Origin: Actinomycetospora straminea
GTDB taxonomy: Bacteria > Actinomycetota > Actinomycetes > Mycobacteriales > Pseudonocardiaceae
Length of the DNA stretch: 64,000 bases
Assembly (NCBI RefSeq): GCF_028737255.1
Contig: NZ_JAQZAN010000014.1
Span: forward strand, 1-64,000
Reading direction: 5' to 3'
Part shown: positions 47,732-55,245 of the stretch, one piece after another
How the letters are laid out: each line of letters begins with the position of its first letter
How positions within the stretch are numbered: the stretch's first letter is position 1
Program-made: the position numbers and the translations under genes
The notes under the pieces: generated by a model
Seen by the model: the letters and a program-made list of their open reading frames with translations, nothing else
Told to the model about the DNA's origin: nothing
The model's database searches: none

Positions 47732-48643
47732 GTGACCACCCTGACGCGCCCCTGGGCGCAGCGGCTGCGGTGGTGGCCCGGCCGGCGACGGCGCGACCCC
47801 GAGGCGACGATGTCGGTCCTCGACCACCTCCTCGAGCTGCGCCGCCGGCTGGCGTGGGCGCTGGTCGCGCTCGCGGTCGGGACCGTGGCCGGCTTCGTCT
47901 GGTACGAGCACGGGGTGCTCGGTGTCCCGAGCCTCGGCGCGCTGCTCATCGAGCCCTACTGCTCGCTGCCCCCGTCGGCGCGGGCCGGGCTGAACGGCAC
48001 CGACTGCCGCCTGCTCGCGACCGGCCCGTTCGACCAGTTCCTGCTGCGGGTCAAGGTCGCGGCGACGGCCGGCGTGGTCCTGTCCGCGCCGGGCTGGCTC
48101 GGGCAGCTCTGGGCGTTCGTGACGCCCGGGCTGCGCCGGCACGAGCGCCGCGGCGCCGTGGTCTTCACCGGCACGGCCTCGCTGCTGTTCGCCGGCGGGG
48201 CGGTCGTGGCCTACCTCGTCGTGGCCCAGGCGCTCCGCTTCCTGCTCGGCATCGGCAACTCGGTGCAGACGACGGCGCTGCGCGGCGACGAGTACTACTC
48301 GCTGGTGCTCTCGCTGATGGTCGTCTTCGGCGTCGGCTTCCTGACCCCGCTGGTCGTCGTCATGCTCAACCGCGTCGGCGTCGTCTCCTACCGGCGGTTG
48401 GCGAGCTGGCGGCGCGGGATGATCTTCGGTGCCTTCCTGTTCGCCGGGATCGCGACCCCGGGCGGCGACCCGATCTCCATGGCGGTGCTCGGCCTCGCGC
48501 TCTGCGTGCTGCTCGAGCTGGCCGTCCAGGTCTGCCGCCTGCACGACCGCCGCCGCGCGCGGCGCGACCTCGGCTGGGCGGACCTTGCCGACGACGAGGC
48601 CTCGCCGCGCCCCGACGCCTCCCCGCTCGCGGACGGGAGGTGA
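47732..48643 (+). CDS. tatC: Tat translocase subunit TatC
   Basis: A 303-residue TatC with six membrane helices. The signal-recognition N-terminus is retained (SVLDHLLELRRRLAWALVA), and the later conserved block FAGIATPGGDPISMAVLGL is typical. Cys residues in the first external loop (YCSLP, DCRLL) could form a disulfide. TatC reads the twin-arginine motif. GTG start at 47732; its TGA overlaps the next GTG. Length and charge pattern are normal. Confidence 0.93.
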   Translation: MTTLTRPWAQRLRWWPGRRRRDPEATMSVLDHLLELRRRLAWALVALAVGTVAGFVWYEHGVLGVPSLGALLIEPYCSLPPSARAGLNGTDCRLLATGPFDQFLLRVKVAATAGVVLSAPGWLGQLWAFVTPGLRRHERRGAVVFTGTASLLFAGGAVVAYLVVAQALRFLLGIGNSVQTTALRGDEYYSLVLSLMVVFGVGFLTPLVVVMLNRVGVVSYRRLASWRRGMIFGAFLFAGIATPGGDPISMAVLGLALCVLLELAVQVCRLHDRRRARRDLGWADLADDEASPRPDASPLADGR

Positions 48644-48942
48644 CCGTGCTCGGTCTCGGCATGGGGGAGCTCGTGCTGCTCGCCCTCATCGGGTTCTTCG
48701 TCATCGGCCCGGAGCGCCTGCCCGGCGCCATCCGCTCGCTCGCCCGCGTCGCCACGCAGGCCAAGGGGTACGCGGCGTCGGTCCGGGAGCAGGTCGACAC
48801 GGCCGCGGACCTCGCCGAGGTGCGCCGCCAGCTCGACGAGCTGCGGGAGCCGCTGGCCGAGATCCGCTCCGCGGACCCCCGCCGGGCGGTGCGGGAGGCG
48901 TTGCGGGACGCAGCACCCCCGGGTCCCCGCACGCGCGCCTGA
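48640..48942 (+). CDS. tatB: Tat translocase subunit TatB
   Basis: A 100-residue TatB/TatA-family protein. It begins at a GTG that overlaps the tatC stop (GTGA). It has an N-terminal helix LGLGMGELVLLALIGFFVIG, then PERLPGAIRSLARVATQAKGYAASVREQVDTAADLAEVRRQLDEL in its amphipathic stretch, which is longer than in tatA and contains the Glu in the membrane helix (GMGELVLL) typical of TatB. It partners TatC in substrate binding. The gene closes the operon 3 bp before a converging gene. Confidence 0.9.
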   Translation: MTVLGLGMGELVLLALIGFFVIGPERLPGAIRSLARVATQAKGYAASVREQVDTAADLAEVRRQLDELREPLAEIRSADPRRAVREALRDAAPPGPRTRA

Positions 48943-48945
48943 GGG

Positions 48946-49725
48946 TCACGCCCGGGGGCGCCACAGCGCGCCCTCGAGCGCCTCGGGGCTCCCCGCCGGC
49001 GCCGCCCGCAGGTCGCCCAGCTCGTCGCGGTGCTCGGCCAGCGCGAGCGCCGAGAGGGCGGCGTCGAACGCGTCCTCGGTGGCGACGACGTCGTCGAGGA
49101 GGGCCGCGGGGATGCGGGGGTCGGCGCCCGCCACCGCCCGCCGGGCGGTCGCCGAGCGCTTCACCACCGGCCCCGTGTGCACGCGCGGGTAGATCTCCAC
49201 GAGCGTCGCGGGGCCGGCGTCGTCGAACGGCCACACCGCGAACCCCGCCGCGCGCAGCCGCGCGAGGTGCGGCATCCCGCGCAGAGAGCCCGTGCCGACC
49301 GCGCCGGCGCCGCCGATCTGGAAGGTCGAGCGCGGGTCCAGGCCGTCGGCGCGCGCCGCCTCCTCGGTGACGCGGAACCCCGGCCGCGCCGGGTCGAGCG
49401 GCGGCCGCGGCGTCGCGCCGCGGCCCCAGAACGGCGGGCGGCACTCCCGCAGCCACCGCTCGCCCTCGCGCGCGACGAGGTCCCAGAGCGCGGCGACGTC
49501 GGCGCACCCGTGCTCGCGCGCGAACCAGGCGGGCAGGGCGAACGAGAAGTCGAGGCCCGCCACCAGCGGGCCCGCCGCGGCGCGCTTGCGCAGGAGGGCC
49601 GCCACGCCGTCCCGGTCGAGGCCGCCGCGCACCGCGACGAGGCGCCCGGGCTCCGCGGTCGCGACGCGGATGCGCCGGTGGGCCGCACGTGCGTCGCCCG
49701 ACCAGTCGACCGCGATGGCCTCCAC
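48946..49725 (-). CDS. DUF429 (predicted RNase H-fold) protein
   Basis: A 259-residue DUF429-type protein. It opens AIAVDWSGD, has GLDFSFALPAWF, VEIYPRVHTGPVVKR and ends TEDAFDAALSALALAEH, all matching the acidic-residue layout of a predicted RNase H-like nuclease family. The role in cells is unknown. GTG at 49725 is preceded by GGGAGGAGGGCC. It converges on the Tat operon. Confidence 0.88.
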   Translation of the reverse strand: MEAIAVDWSGDARAAHRRIRVATAEPGRLVAVRGGLDRDGVAALLRKRAAAGPLVAGLDFSFALPAWFAREHGCADVAALWDLVAREGERWLRECRPPFWGRGATPRPPLDPARPGFRVTEEAARADGLDPRSTFQIGGAGAVGTGSLRGMPHLARLRAAGFAVWPFDDAGPATLVEIYPRVHTGPVVKRSATARRAVAGADPRIPAALLDDVVATEDAFDAALSALALAEHRDELGDLRAAPAGSPEALEGALWRPRA

Positions 49726-49955
49726 GGCCCTCCTCCCACGCTTCCCCGACCGCGCCGCTCACCTCGGCCGACCTGCCGCTCGTCGCGCCGCACCCACCGC
49801 TGGTCCCGCCGTACCCGCCACCACGCTTTCCGGTGGCCCTTCGTCGCACCGATTGCCGGGCCTCCCCCGGACGGGTTGAGTCCGATCTGGCCGTTCACCG
49901 CAGCTGCAGATGCGACGAACGGTCTCCTTCGTTCACGCGTTCGCGAGGAGACCTC

Positions 49956-50222
49956 ATGTTCCGACGCACTGCCGCCACCGCCTCGGCGGCGGTCGCCCTC
50001 ACCGCTGCCGGGCTGTTCGCGGCCGCCCCGCTGGCCGCGGCCGACCCCGTCACCACCGACGACGACATCACGGGGATCAGCCTGCTCGACGACCTGACCG
50101 TGCTGCCCGTCCAGACCTGCGGGCTGGACGCGAGCATCCCGATCCTCTCCGACCTGCTCGAGCCCGGCGACGCCGCACCCGACGCGTCCTGCGCGATCGT
50201 GGACGACGCCGAGGACGACTGA
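49956..50222 (+). CDS. Small secreted two-cysteine protein
   Basis: An 88-residue preprotein: signal peptide MFRRTAATASAAVALTAAGL ending near AAAD, then a 55-residue mature part with LDDLTVLPVQTCGLDASIPIL and a second Cys near the acidic end DDAEDD. The spacing VPVQTCG...C faintly recalls the chaplin-type or related small exported proteins of actinobacteria, but the match is weak. Strong ribosome site GCGAGGAG before ATG 49956. It converges on the ligase-kinase fusion gene. Confidence 0.75.
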   Translation: MFRRTAATASAAVALTAAGLFAAAPLAAADPVTTDDDITGISLLDDLTVLPVQTCGLDASIPILSDLLEPGDAAPDASCAIVDDAEDD

Positions 50223-50317
50223 CCGCCGCGACACCCCGGGACCCCGGGCTCCGGGCGGCCCCGAGCCGTCCGGCGCCCGGGTCTCGCGTCGGGTCTCGCG
50301 TCGGGATTCGGCGTCGG

Positions 50318-52054
50318 TCAGCCGACGAGGACCCGGCTCGGCGCCTCCGCCGCGGTCACGGCGGGCATCCGCAGCCGCACCGCCGTGCCCACCCCGGGCC
50401 GGGTGTCGACGTGCACGTCGCACTGCGAGCCGAACGTCGCGTGCAGCCGGCGCGAGACCTCGGCGATGCCGCCGTGGCGCCGGTCGACCTGCGACGCCGC
50501 GCGCGTGGCCTCCGGCCCCATGCCGGCGCCGTCGTCGGACACGGTGATGACGCAGTCGGCGCCCGAGCCCGACGCGAAGACGCTCACCGAGCCCCCGCCC
50601 GGCACGGGCTCGATGCCGTGGCGCACCGCGTTCTCCACCAGCGGGGCCACGACGAACGGCGGCACCAGGACGCCGCGGACCTCCGGGGCCACCGCGACCT
50701 CGGCGCGCAGCCGCTGCCCGAAGCGCGCCTGCTCGAGGGTGAGGTAGCGCTCGGCGTTGAGGAGCTCGTCGCCGACCGTGGTGAGCTCGCCGCCCGACCG
50801 GAACGAGTAGCGGGTGAAGTCGGCGAACTCGGTGAGCAGCTCGCGGGCCCGTCCCGGGTCGGTGCGGACGTAGGCCGCGATCGCGGTGAGCGTGTTGTGC
50901 ACGAAGTGCGCCGAGAACCGCGACCGCAGCGCCGACTCCACGTCCTCGCTCGACGGGGCCGCGACGACGTCGGCGACCCGGGCCGGGGTGCGGGCATGGG
51001 TCCGCGCATCGGCGACCTCGAGGTCGTCGAGCTCCAGGTCGGTGTCGACCACGGGCGCGGAGAGCACCGGCGCGGCGACGGTGGCGGGGTGCGCCGAGCG
51101 CAGGCCCTGCCAGATCGGGCGCTCGAGCAGGCCGGTCGCGGTCCAGCGGCGGTGCTCGACCTGCCCGACCAGCCGCGGCGCCAGCCAGTGCACCGTGCCG
51201 CCCGCGTCCTCGGGCAGCGGGGTGGCGAACGGGCTCACCGAACGCTCCAGGCCGCCGAGCAGCCCGTCGAGCTCGCGGCGCGCGGCCGCGGTGACCCCGG
51301 TGACGACGCGGCCCGAGTAGCTCAGCCCCGCCTCGCCCGGCACACCGACGAGCAGCGCGCCCACCGCGTCCGGTCGCCCGCGCGCGGGGACCCAGCCGCC
51401 GACGACGACGTCCTGGGTGCGCCGCACCGGCGTCTCGATCCAGCTCCGGGAGCGGCGACCGACCTGGTAGGTCGACTCCAGGCGCTTGGCGACGACGCCG
51501 TCGAGCCCGTAGCGCCGGGCGGTGTCGACGACGGCGTCGGCGGCGACGCCGGTGAAGAACGGCGGGATCACGACCCTGCTCCCGGAGAGATCGAGCTCGG
51601 CGAGCAGCTCGCGGCGCTGGCGGTAGGGCAGTCGGCGTGTCGAGGCGCCGGCCACCTCGAGGACGTCGAAGACGTAGAAGGACACCGGCACCTGGGCCTG
51701 GAGCACCTCGGAGGGGTGCGCGACGCGGTGGCGGCGGCGCAGCTTGCCCGCGCTCGGCCGCCCGACCCCGTCGAGCGCGACCACGACGCCGTCGAGCACG
51801 AGGCCATCGGTGTTGGTCCACGGCGCGGTGACGCCGAGCTCCGGGAAGTGCGAGGTGACGTCGCGGCCCGCGTCGGTGACGAGGCGCAGGCCGTCGGGGC
51901 CCGTGCGCGCGAGGCAGCGCAGCCCGTCCCACGCGAACTCGAACGCCCAGCCGGCGCCGCGCGGCACGTCGCCGGCGCTCGCGAGCATGGGGCGCCCGGG
52001 CGAGGCCTCGGTGGCACCCGGCAGTCCGGTGGCGAGGGTCGCCACGTCCGTCAT
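50318..52054 (-). CDS. Degenerate ATP-dependent DNA ligase fused to a LytS-type histidine kinase
   Basis: A 578-residue fusion. Residues 20-320 follow a LigD-type ligase: nucleotidyltransferase (YVFDVLEVAG, LPYRQRREL, GVVAKRLESTY) and OB-fold (ALLVGVPGEAGLSYSGRVVTG, WLAPRLVGQVEHRRWTATG). Motif I reads EFAWDG, with Ala41 where the catalytic Lys should be; motif III has Val90 for Glu; motif IV Asp185 for Glu; and motif V lacks its Lys (WIETPV). Residues 370-578 are a His_kinase/HATPase pair: FSAHFVHNTLTAIAAYVRTDP (candidate His383), PLVENAVRHG (Asn475) and VSDDGAGMG. It is probably a signalling protein with a ligase-derived sensor. ATG 52054. Confidence 0.88.
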   Translation of the reverse strand: MTDVATLATGLPGATEASPGRPMLASAGDVPRGAGWAFEFAWDGLRCLARTGPDGLRLVTDAGRDVTSHFPELGVTAPWTNTDGLVLDGVVVALDGVGRPSAGKLRRRHRVAHPSEVLQAQVPVSFYVFDVLEVAGASTRRLPYRQRRELLAELDLSGSRVVIPPFFTGVAADAVVDTARRYGLDGVVAKRLESTYQVGRRSRSWIETPVRRTQDVVVGGWVPARGRPDAVGALLVGVPGEAGLSYSGRVVTGVTAAARRELDGLLGGLERSVSPFATPLPEDAGGTVHWLAPRLVGQVEHRRWTATGLLERPIWQGLRSAHPATVAAPVLSAPVVDTDLELDDLEVADARTHARTPARVADVVAAPSSEDVESALRSRFSAHFVHNTLTAIAAYVRTDPGRARELLTEFADFTRYSFRSGGELTTVGDELLNAERYLTLEQARFGQRLRAEVAVAPEVRGVLVPPFVVAPLVENAVRHGIEPVPGGGSVSVFASGSGADCVITVSDDGAGMGPEATRAASQVDRRHGGIAEVSRRLHATFGSQCDVHVDTRPGVGTAVRLRMPAVTAAEAPSRVLVG

Positions 52055-52250
52055 CGGCGCCCCTCCCCGACCCGTCGCGCTGCCGTGCCGGCGAGGTGAT
52101 CGCCGGCTCGGTCCACGGTAGACGCGCACCGCGACGCTGACACCGTCGTCGCGGACGCGGCGCGCGCGAACTGCGACCGGGGACCACCGAGCAGCGACGA
52201 ACGGTGGAACGGCGCGTGGCGCGCGGGTCACACCCCGGCCGGGGAGAGCG

Positions 52251-53054
52251 TCAGCCCGCCACCAGACCGACGGCGACGACCGTCGACGGCCGGGGCGGCA
52301 CGGGCCCGCTGGCCTCGACGGACACCGCCCAGCCACGGGGCGCCGGTGTCCCCGGACCCGGTGCCGGCGCATCGCCGAGCGGGCGTGTCACGCCGTCGTC
52401 CGGATCCATGACCGCCACCGCCTCCGGCGCGTTGCCGGGCAGGCCGGTGGCCCACACGACGTAGTCGCGCGCGGTCCCGGTCGACGGGAGGTCGAGCGCG
52501 ACGAGGCGGACGCCGGCGGTGGGGTCTCCGGGGTCGAGCAGGACGGCGACCGGGGCGCCGGTCTCCCCGCGCAGGACGGTCGCGCGCACCCCCGGGTCGG
52601 CGGCGCGGGCGTCGGCGACCACGCGGTCGGCGCGCTCCTCCGTCGCGGTGACCGGCGTGTCGGGCACCGGCGAGCGCGTGGGCAGCACGCCACCCGCGAC
52701 GACGAGGACGAGCCCCAGCACGACGGCGGCGACGAGCGCGCCGGCCGTGGCGAGGACCGGGCGGCGGGCCGGCGCCGGGGTGGACGGGGGCGCGCTGGGA
52801 GGCACGGTGGGGGGCGAGGGCTCGCGCCCGCGCTCGGCCCGGACGGTCTCGAGGAGCCGGCCGCGCAGCGCGGGCGGCGGGTCGGTCTGCGGCACCGCGG
52901 CCCCGAGGGCGGCGACGATCTCCGCCGCCGCGGCGAGGGTCCGGCGGCAGGCCGCGCAGTGCGCGAGGTGGGCCCGGAACGCCAGATCCTCCTCGGGCTC
53001 GAGCGCGGAGAACGCGGCACCGACGGCGTCGGCGTGCAGGTCGCAGGTGCTCAC
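52251..53054 (-). CDS. RskA-like zinc anti-sigma factor
   Basis: A 267-residue single-pass membrane anti-sigma factor. The N-terminal zinc domain has HLAHCAACRR (HxxxCxxC). One membrane helix (VLATAGALVAAVVLGLVLVVAGGV) follows a Pro-rich linker, and the external part ends in a RskA-type beta domain (VVWATGLPGNAPEAVAV ... GWAVSVEASGPVPPRPSTVVAVG). It holds its ECF sigma inactive until proteolysis. GTG start overlaps the sigma stop (GTGA), the usual coupled arrangement. Confidence 0.9.
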   Translation of the reverse strand: MSTCDLHADAVGAAFSALEPEEDLAFRAHLAHCAACRRTLAAAAEIVAALGAAVPQTDPPPALRGRLLETVRAERGREPSPPTVPPSAPPSTPAPARRPVLATAGALVAAVVLGLVLVVAGGVLPTRSPVPDTPVTATEERADRVVADARAADPGVRATVLRGETGAPVAVLLDPGDPTAGVRLVALDLPSTGTARDYVVWATGLPGNAPEAVAVMDPDDGVTRPLGDAPAPGPGTPAPRGWAVSVEASGPVPPRPSTVVAVGLVAG

Positions 53055-53710
53055 GCCAGATCCCCGAGCGCGTCGGCCGCCGACGCGCCCAGCACCGGCC
53101 CGAGCAGCACGCGCAGCCGCGCGACCCCGGCGAACATGCGCGACTTGACCGTGCCGATCGGGACGCCGGTGAGGCTCGCGACCTCGCGCTGCGAGTAGCC
53201 GCCGTAGTAGGCGAGGCCCAGGGCGGTGCGCTGCTCGGTCGGCAGCCGGTGCAGCGCGGCGCGCACCTGCTCGCCGATCACCGCGCCCAGCGCCTGCCGC
53301 GCCGCCGACGGACCGCCCGCGGGGACGCCCTCGTCCGGCTCGCCGGTGGTCGGGTGGTGGCGGCGCCGGGTGGCCTCGCGGCGCACGGCGTCGACGGCCT
53401 TGTGGTGCACGAGCGTCATGAGCCAGCCCGCGACCGTGCCGCGCGACGGGTCGAAGCGGGCGGGGTCGCGCCACAGCGCGAGGAACACCTCCTGGACGAC
53501 ATCCTCCGCCAGCCCGTCGTCGCCGCAGATCCGCCGCGCGAGCGAGTACGCCGGGCGCCCGTAGCGCTGGTAGAGCTCGTCGAGCGCCGCCTGCTCCCGC
53601 CCGGCCAGGCGGGCGACCACGGCGGCGTCGAGGCTCGCCGGGCCGTCGGTGTCGGGCTCGGCCTCCTCCGCGGCTGGTGCGGTGTCCGCCGGCATCACGG
53701 GCAGGGCCAC
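53051..53710 (-). CDS. ECF RNA polymerase sigma factor (SigK-like)
   Basis: A 219-residue ECF sigma. Region 2 reads LDELYQRYGRPAYSLARRICGDDGLAEDVVQEVFLALW and region 4 has LPTEQRTALGLAYYGGYSQREVASLTGVPIGTVKSRMFAG. GTG at 53710 has GAGGAGG upstream and is preferred over the ATG 15 bp later. With its RskA-like anti-sigma it would answer an envelope or redox signal. It is divergent from the ferritin-like gene, 62 bp away, which may be a target. Confidence 0.9.
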   Translation of the reverse strand: MALPVMPADTAPAAEEAEPDTDGPASLDAAVVARLAGREQAALDELYQRYGRPAYSLARRICGDDGLAEDVVQEVFLALWRDPARFDPSRGTVAGWLMTLVHHKAVDAVRREATRRRHHPTTGEPDEGVPAGGPSAARQALGAVIGEQVRAALHRLPTEQRTALGLAYYGGYSQREVASLTGVPIGTVKSRMFAGVARLRVLLGPVLGASAADALGDLA

Positions 53711-53772
53711 GCGGCCACCTCCTCGTCGGTTCCCGGGCATCGTTCGCCCACGGGTCGTCGGCGGTTCGGCCG

Positions 53773-54840
53773 ATGGGAGGAACTGCTCGGGCGTGGGCGC
53801 GCCGGCAGGGCCACGGCTTCACGACGCTCACCGACCGGACCGCGACCTTCCAGCTCGTGCGCGGCCCGGCCGAGCTGCAGCGCTGGCAGGGCGCCGAGCG
53901 CGCCGGCGGGCCCGGGGTCGACGGCATCGTCGACCGGCCGCCGGCCCGCTGGGGCCTCGCCGCCCGGGGCGCGCTCGTCGAACCGGGCGGGCCGACCACG
54001 GGGTTCGACATCGACCGCCGCGAGGTGGTCTGGGCCGACCTCGCCCCGCGCCTCGACGCCCACGCGGCCGCCGCCCAGTGGGACCCGGCGACCGCGGTCG
54101 ACTGGGACGCCGCCCCCGCCGACCCGGTGCCCGACGTCGAGGCCGCCGTGGTGCAGGTGATGACCTACCTCGTCGAGAACGAGCAGGCCGCCCTCGTCGT
54201 GCCGGCGGGCCTGCTCGCGCGCGTGCACCCGCACTTCCGCGAGGTCCAGCAGCTCCTCGCCGTGCAGGCGGCCGACGAGGCCCGGCACATGGAGGTCTTC
54301 ACCCGGCGCGCGATGCTCCACGGCGGGCCGATGGGCACCTCCTCGGCCGGCGGTCGCTCGTCGCTCGCGACCCTCCTCGCCGAGCCGGACTTCTCGCTCG
54401 CGTCGTTCCTGCTCTCGGTCCTCGGGGAGGGCAGCTTCCTCGCCCTGCTCGGCTTCCTCGAGCAGCACGCCCCGGACCCGGTCACGGCCCGGATCACCCA
54501 CCTCGCCCGCGTCGACGAGGCGCGGCACGTGGCGTTCGGCGTCGCGCACCTCGAGCACCAGAGCACGCTCGACCCGTCGCTGCGCGGGTCGCTGCGCACG
54601 GCGATCGCGCGGCGTCACGACGCGCTGGTCGACACCGCCGGGCTCAACGCGGACGTGCTCGACGCCCTGGTCCTGCTCGCCGCCGGGTCGTGGGCGCCGG
54701 AGGCGATCGCGCGCGGGTACGACCGCGTCCAGGAGCTGCACCGCGCGATGGACGAGGGCCGCCGCGGGCGGCTGGCGCGGCTGGGCTTCCCGCCCGACGA
54801 GGCCGCCGAGCTCTCGGCCCTGCACACGCGCAACGTCATG
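53773..54840 (+). CDS. Ferritin-like di-iron domain protein without a recognisable stop
   Basis: A ferritin-like protein of about 356 residues. Two helix pairs provide the di-iron ligands: YLVENEQAAL, AADEARHMEVF, LLSVLGEGSFLALLGFLEQH and VDEARHVAFG. Such proteins include N-oxygenases and related oxidases. The family-like end is LHTRNVM at 54840, but no stop follows there: the frame remains open through an antisense gene and into the LacI gene, reaching TGA only at 56316. The true C-terminus is therefore unknown; the coordinate given marks the end of recognisable sequence. Start ATG 53773. Confidence 0.7.
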
Positions 54841-54854
54841 GAGGCGCGCTCAGC

Positions 54855-55097
54855 TCAGGCGACGAGCGCGGCCTGCAGGTCCTCGCGCGCGTGCTCGAGG
54901 GCGCGCAGCCGGCGCCCCCGCGCGGGCACGTACTCGTCGGCGAGCAGCGCGGCGATCTCGGCCTCGACGGCGCGGAGCCGGTCGCGGGCCGCGGCCCGGG
55001 CGACGACCCGCTCGGCCTCGCGCGCCACCTCCCGCGCGGCGGCGCTGCGCCAGGTGTCGCGGTCGACCAGGTCCCGCCAGCTCCGTGGGAGTCGCAT
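54855..55097 (-). CDS. Small helical protein under LacI-type operators
   Basis: An 80-residue protein, MRLPRSWRDLVDRDTW at the start and mostly charged helix after that (AREVAREAERVVARAAARDRL, EIAALLADEYVPARGRRLRALEHAREDLQ). No family recognised. ATG 55097 has GGAGGAGG upstream, and the first operator-like palindrome (55127-55138) is 30 bp ahead of it, so it is probably regulated by the divergent LacI protein. It is antisense to the open-frame extension of the ferritin-like gene. Confidence 0.7.
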   Translation of the reverse strand: MRLPRSWRDLVDRDTWRSAAAREVAREAERVVARAAARDRLRAVEAEIAALLADEYVPARGRRLRALEHAREDLQAALVA

Positions 55098-55126
55098 GTC
55101 CCCTCCTCCTGTCGTCGCATCCTTAC

Positions 55127-55138
55127 TAAACCGGTTCA
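55127..55138. promoter_or_regulatory. LacI-type operator 1
   Basis: TAAACCGGTTCA is a palindrome with one mismatch and a central CG, typical of LacI/GalR sites. It lies 30 bp upstream of the small minus-strand gene. Confidence 0.7.
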
Positions 55139-55184
55139 AAGCAGGAGCGCGCAAGAGGTGGCGAGAAGTCGATCGACCTGCGGT

Positions 55185-55196
55185 TGAACCGGTTCA
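55185..55196. promoter_or_regulatory. LacI-type operator 2
   Basis: TGAACCGGTTCA is a perfect 12-bp palindrome, 49 bp upstream of the LacI start. Its centre is 58 bp from operator 1; two sites could be bridged by one regulator tetramer or act separately on the divergent promoters. Confidence 0.75.
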
Positions 55197-55245
55197 TCTG
55201 CTCGTCGGCTCCCGGCCACCACGCCGGGCGCGGGAGAATCGGGGG

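Noticed and set aside
50318-52054. Reading the ligase-like gene as an active NHEJ DNA ligase (LigD part)
   Set aside because: The catalytic Lys is Ala, motifs III and V are degraded, no polymerase or nuclease domain and no ku gene are present, and a kinase is fused.
54836-55120. Alternative 94-codon minus-strand ORF overlapping the small helical gene
   Set aside because: Wrong frame: no ribosome site and Pro/Arg/Ser-rich composition; the frame from ATG 55097 has a strong GGAGGAGG.
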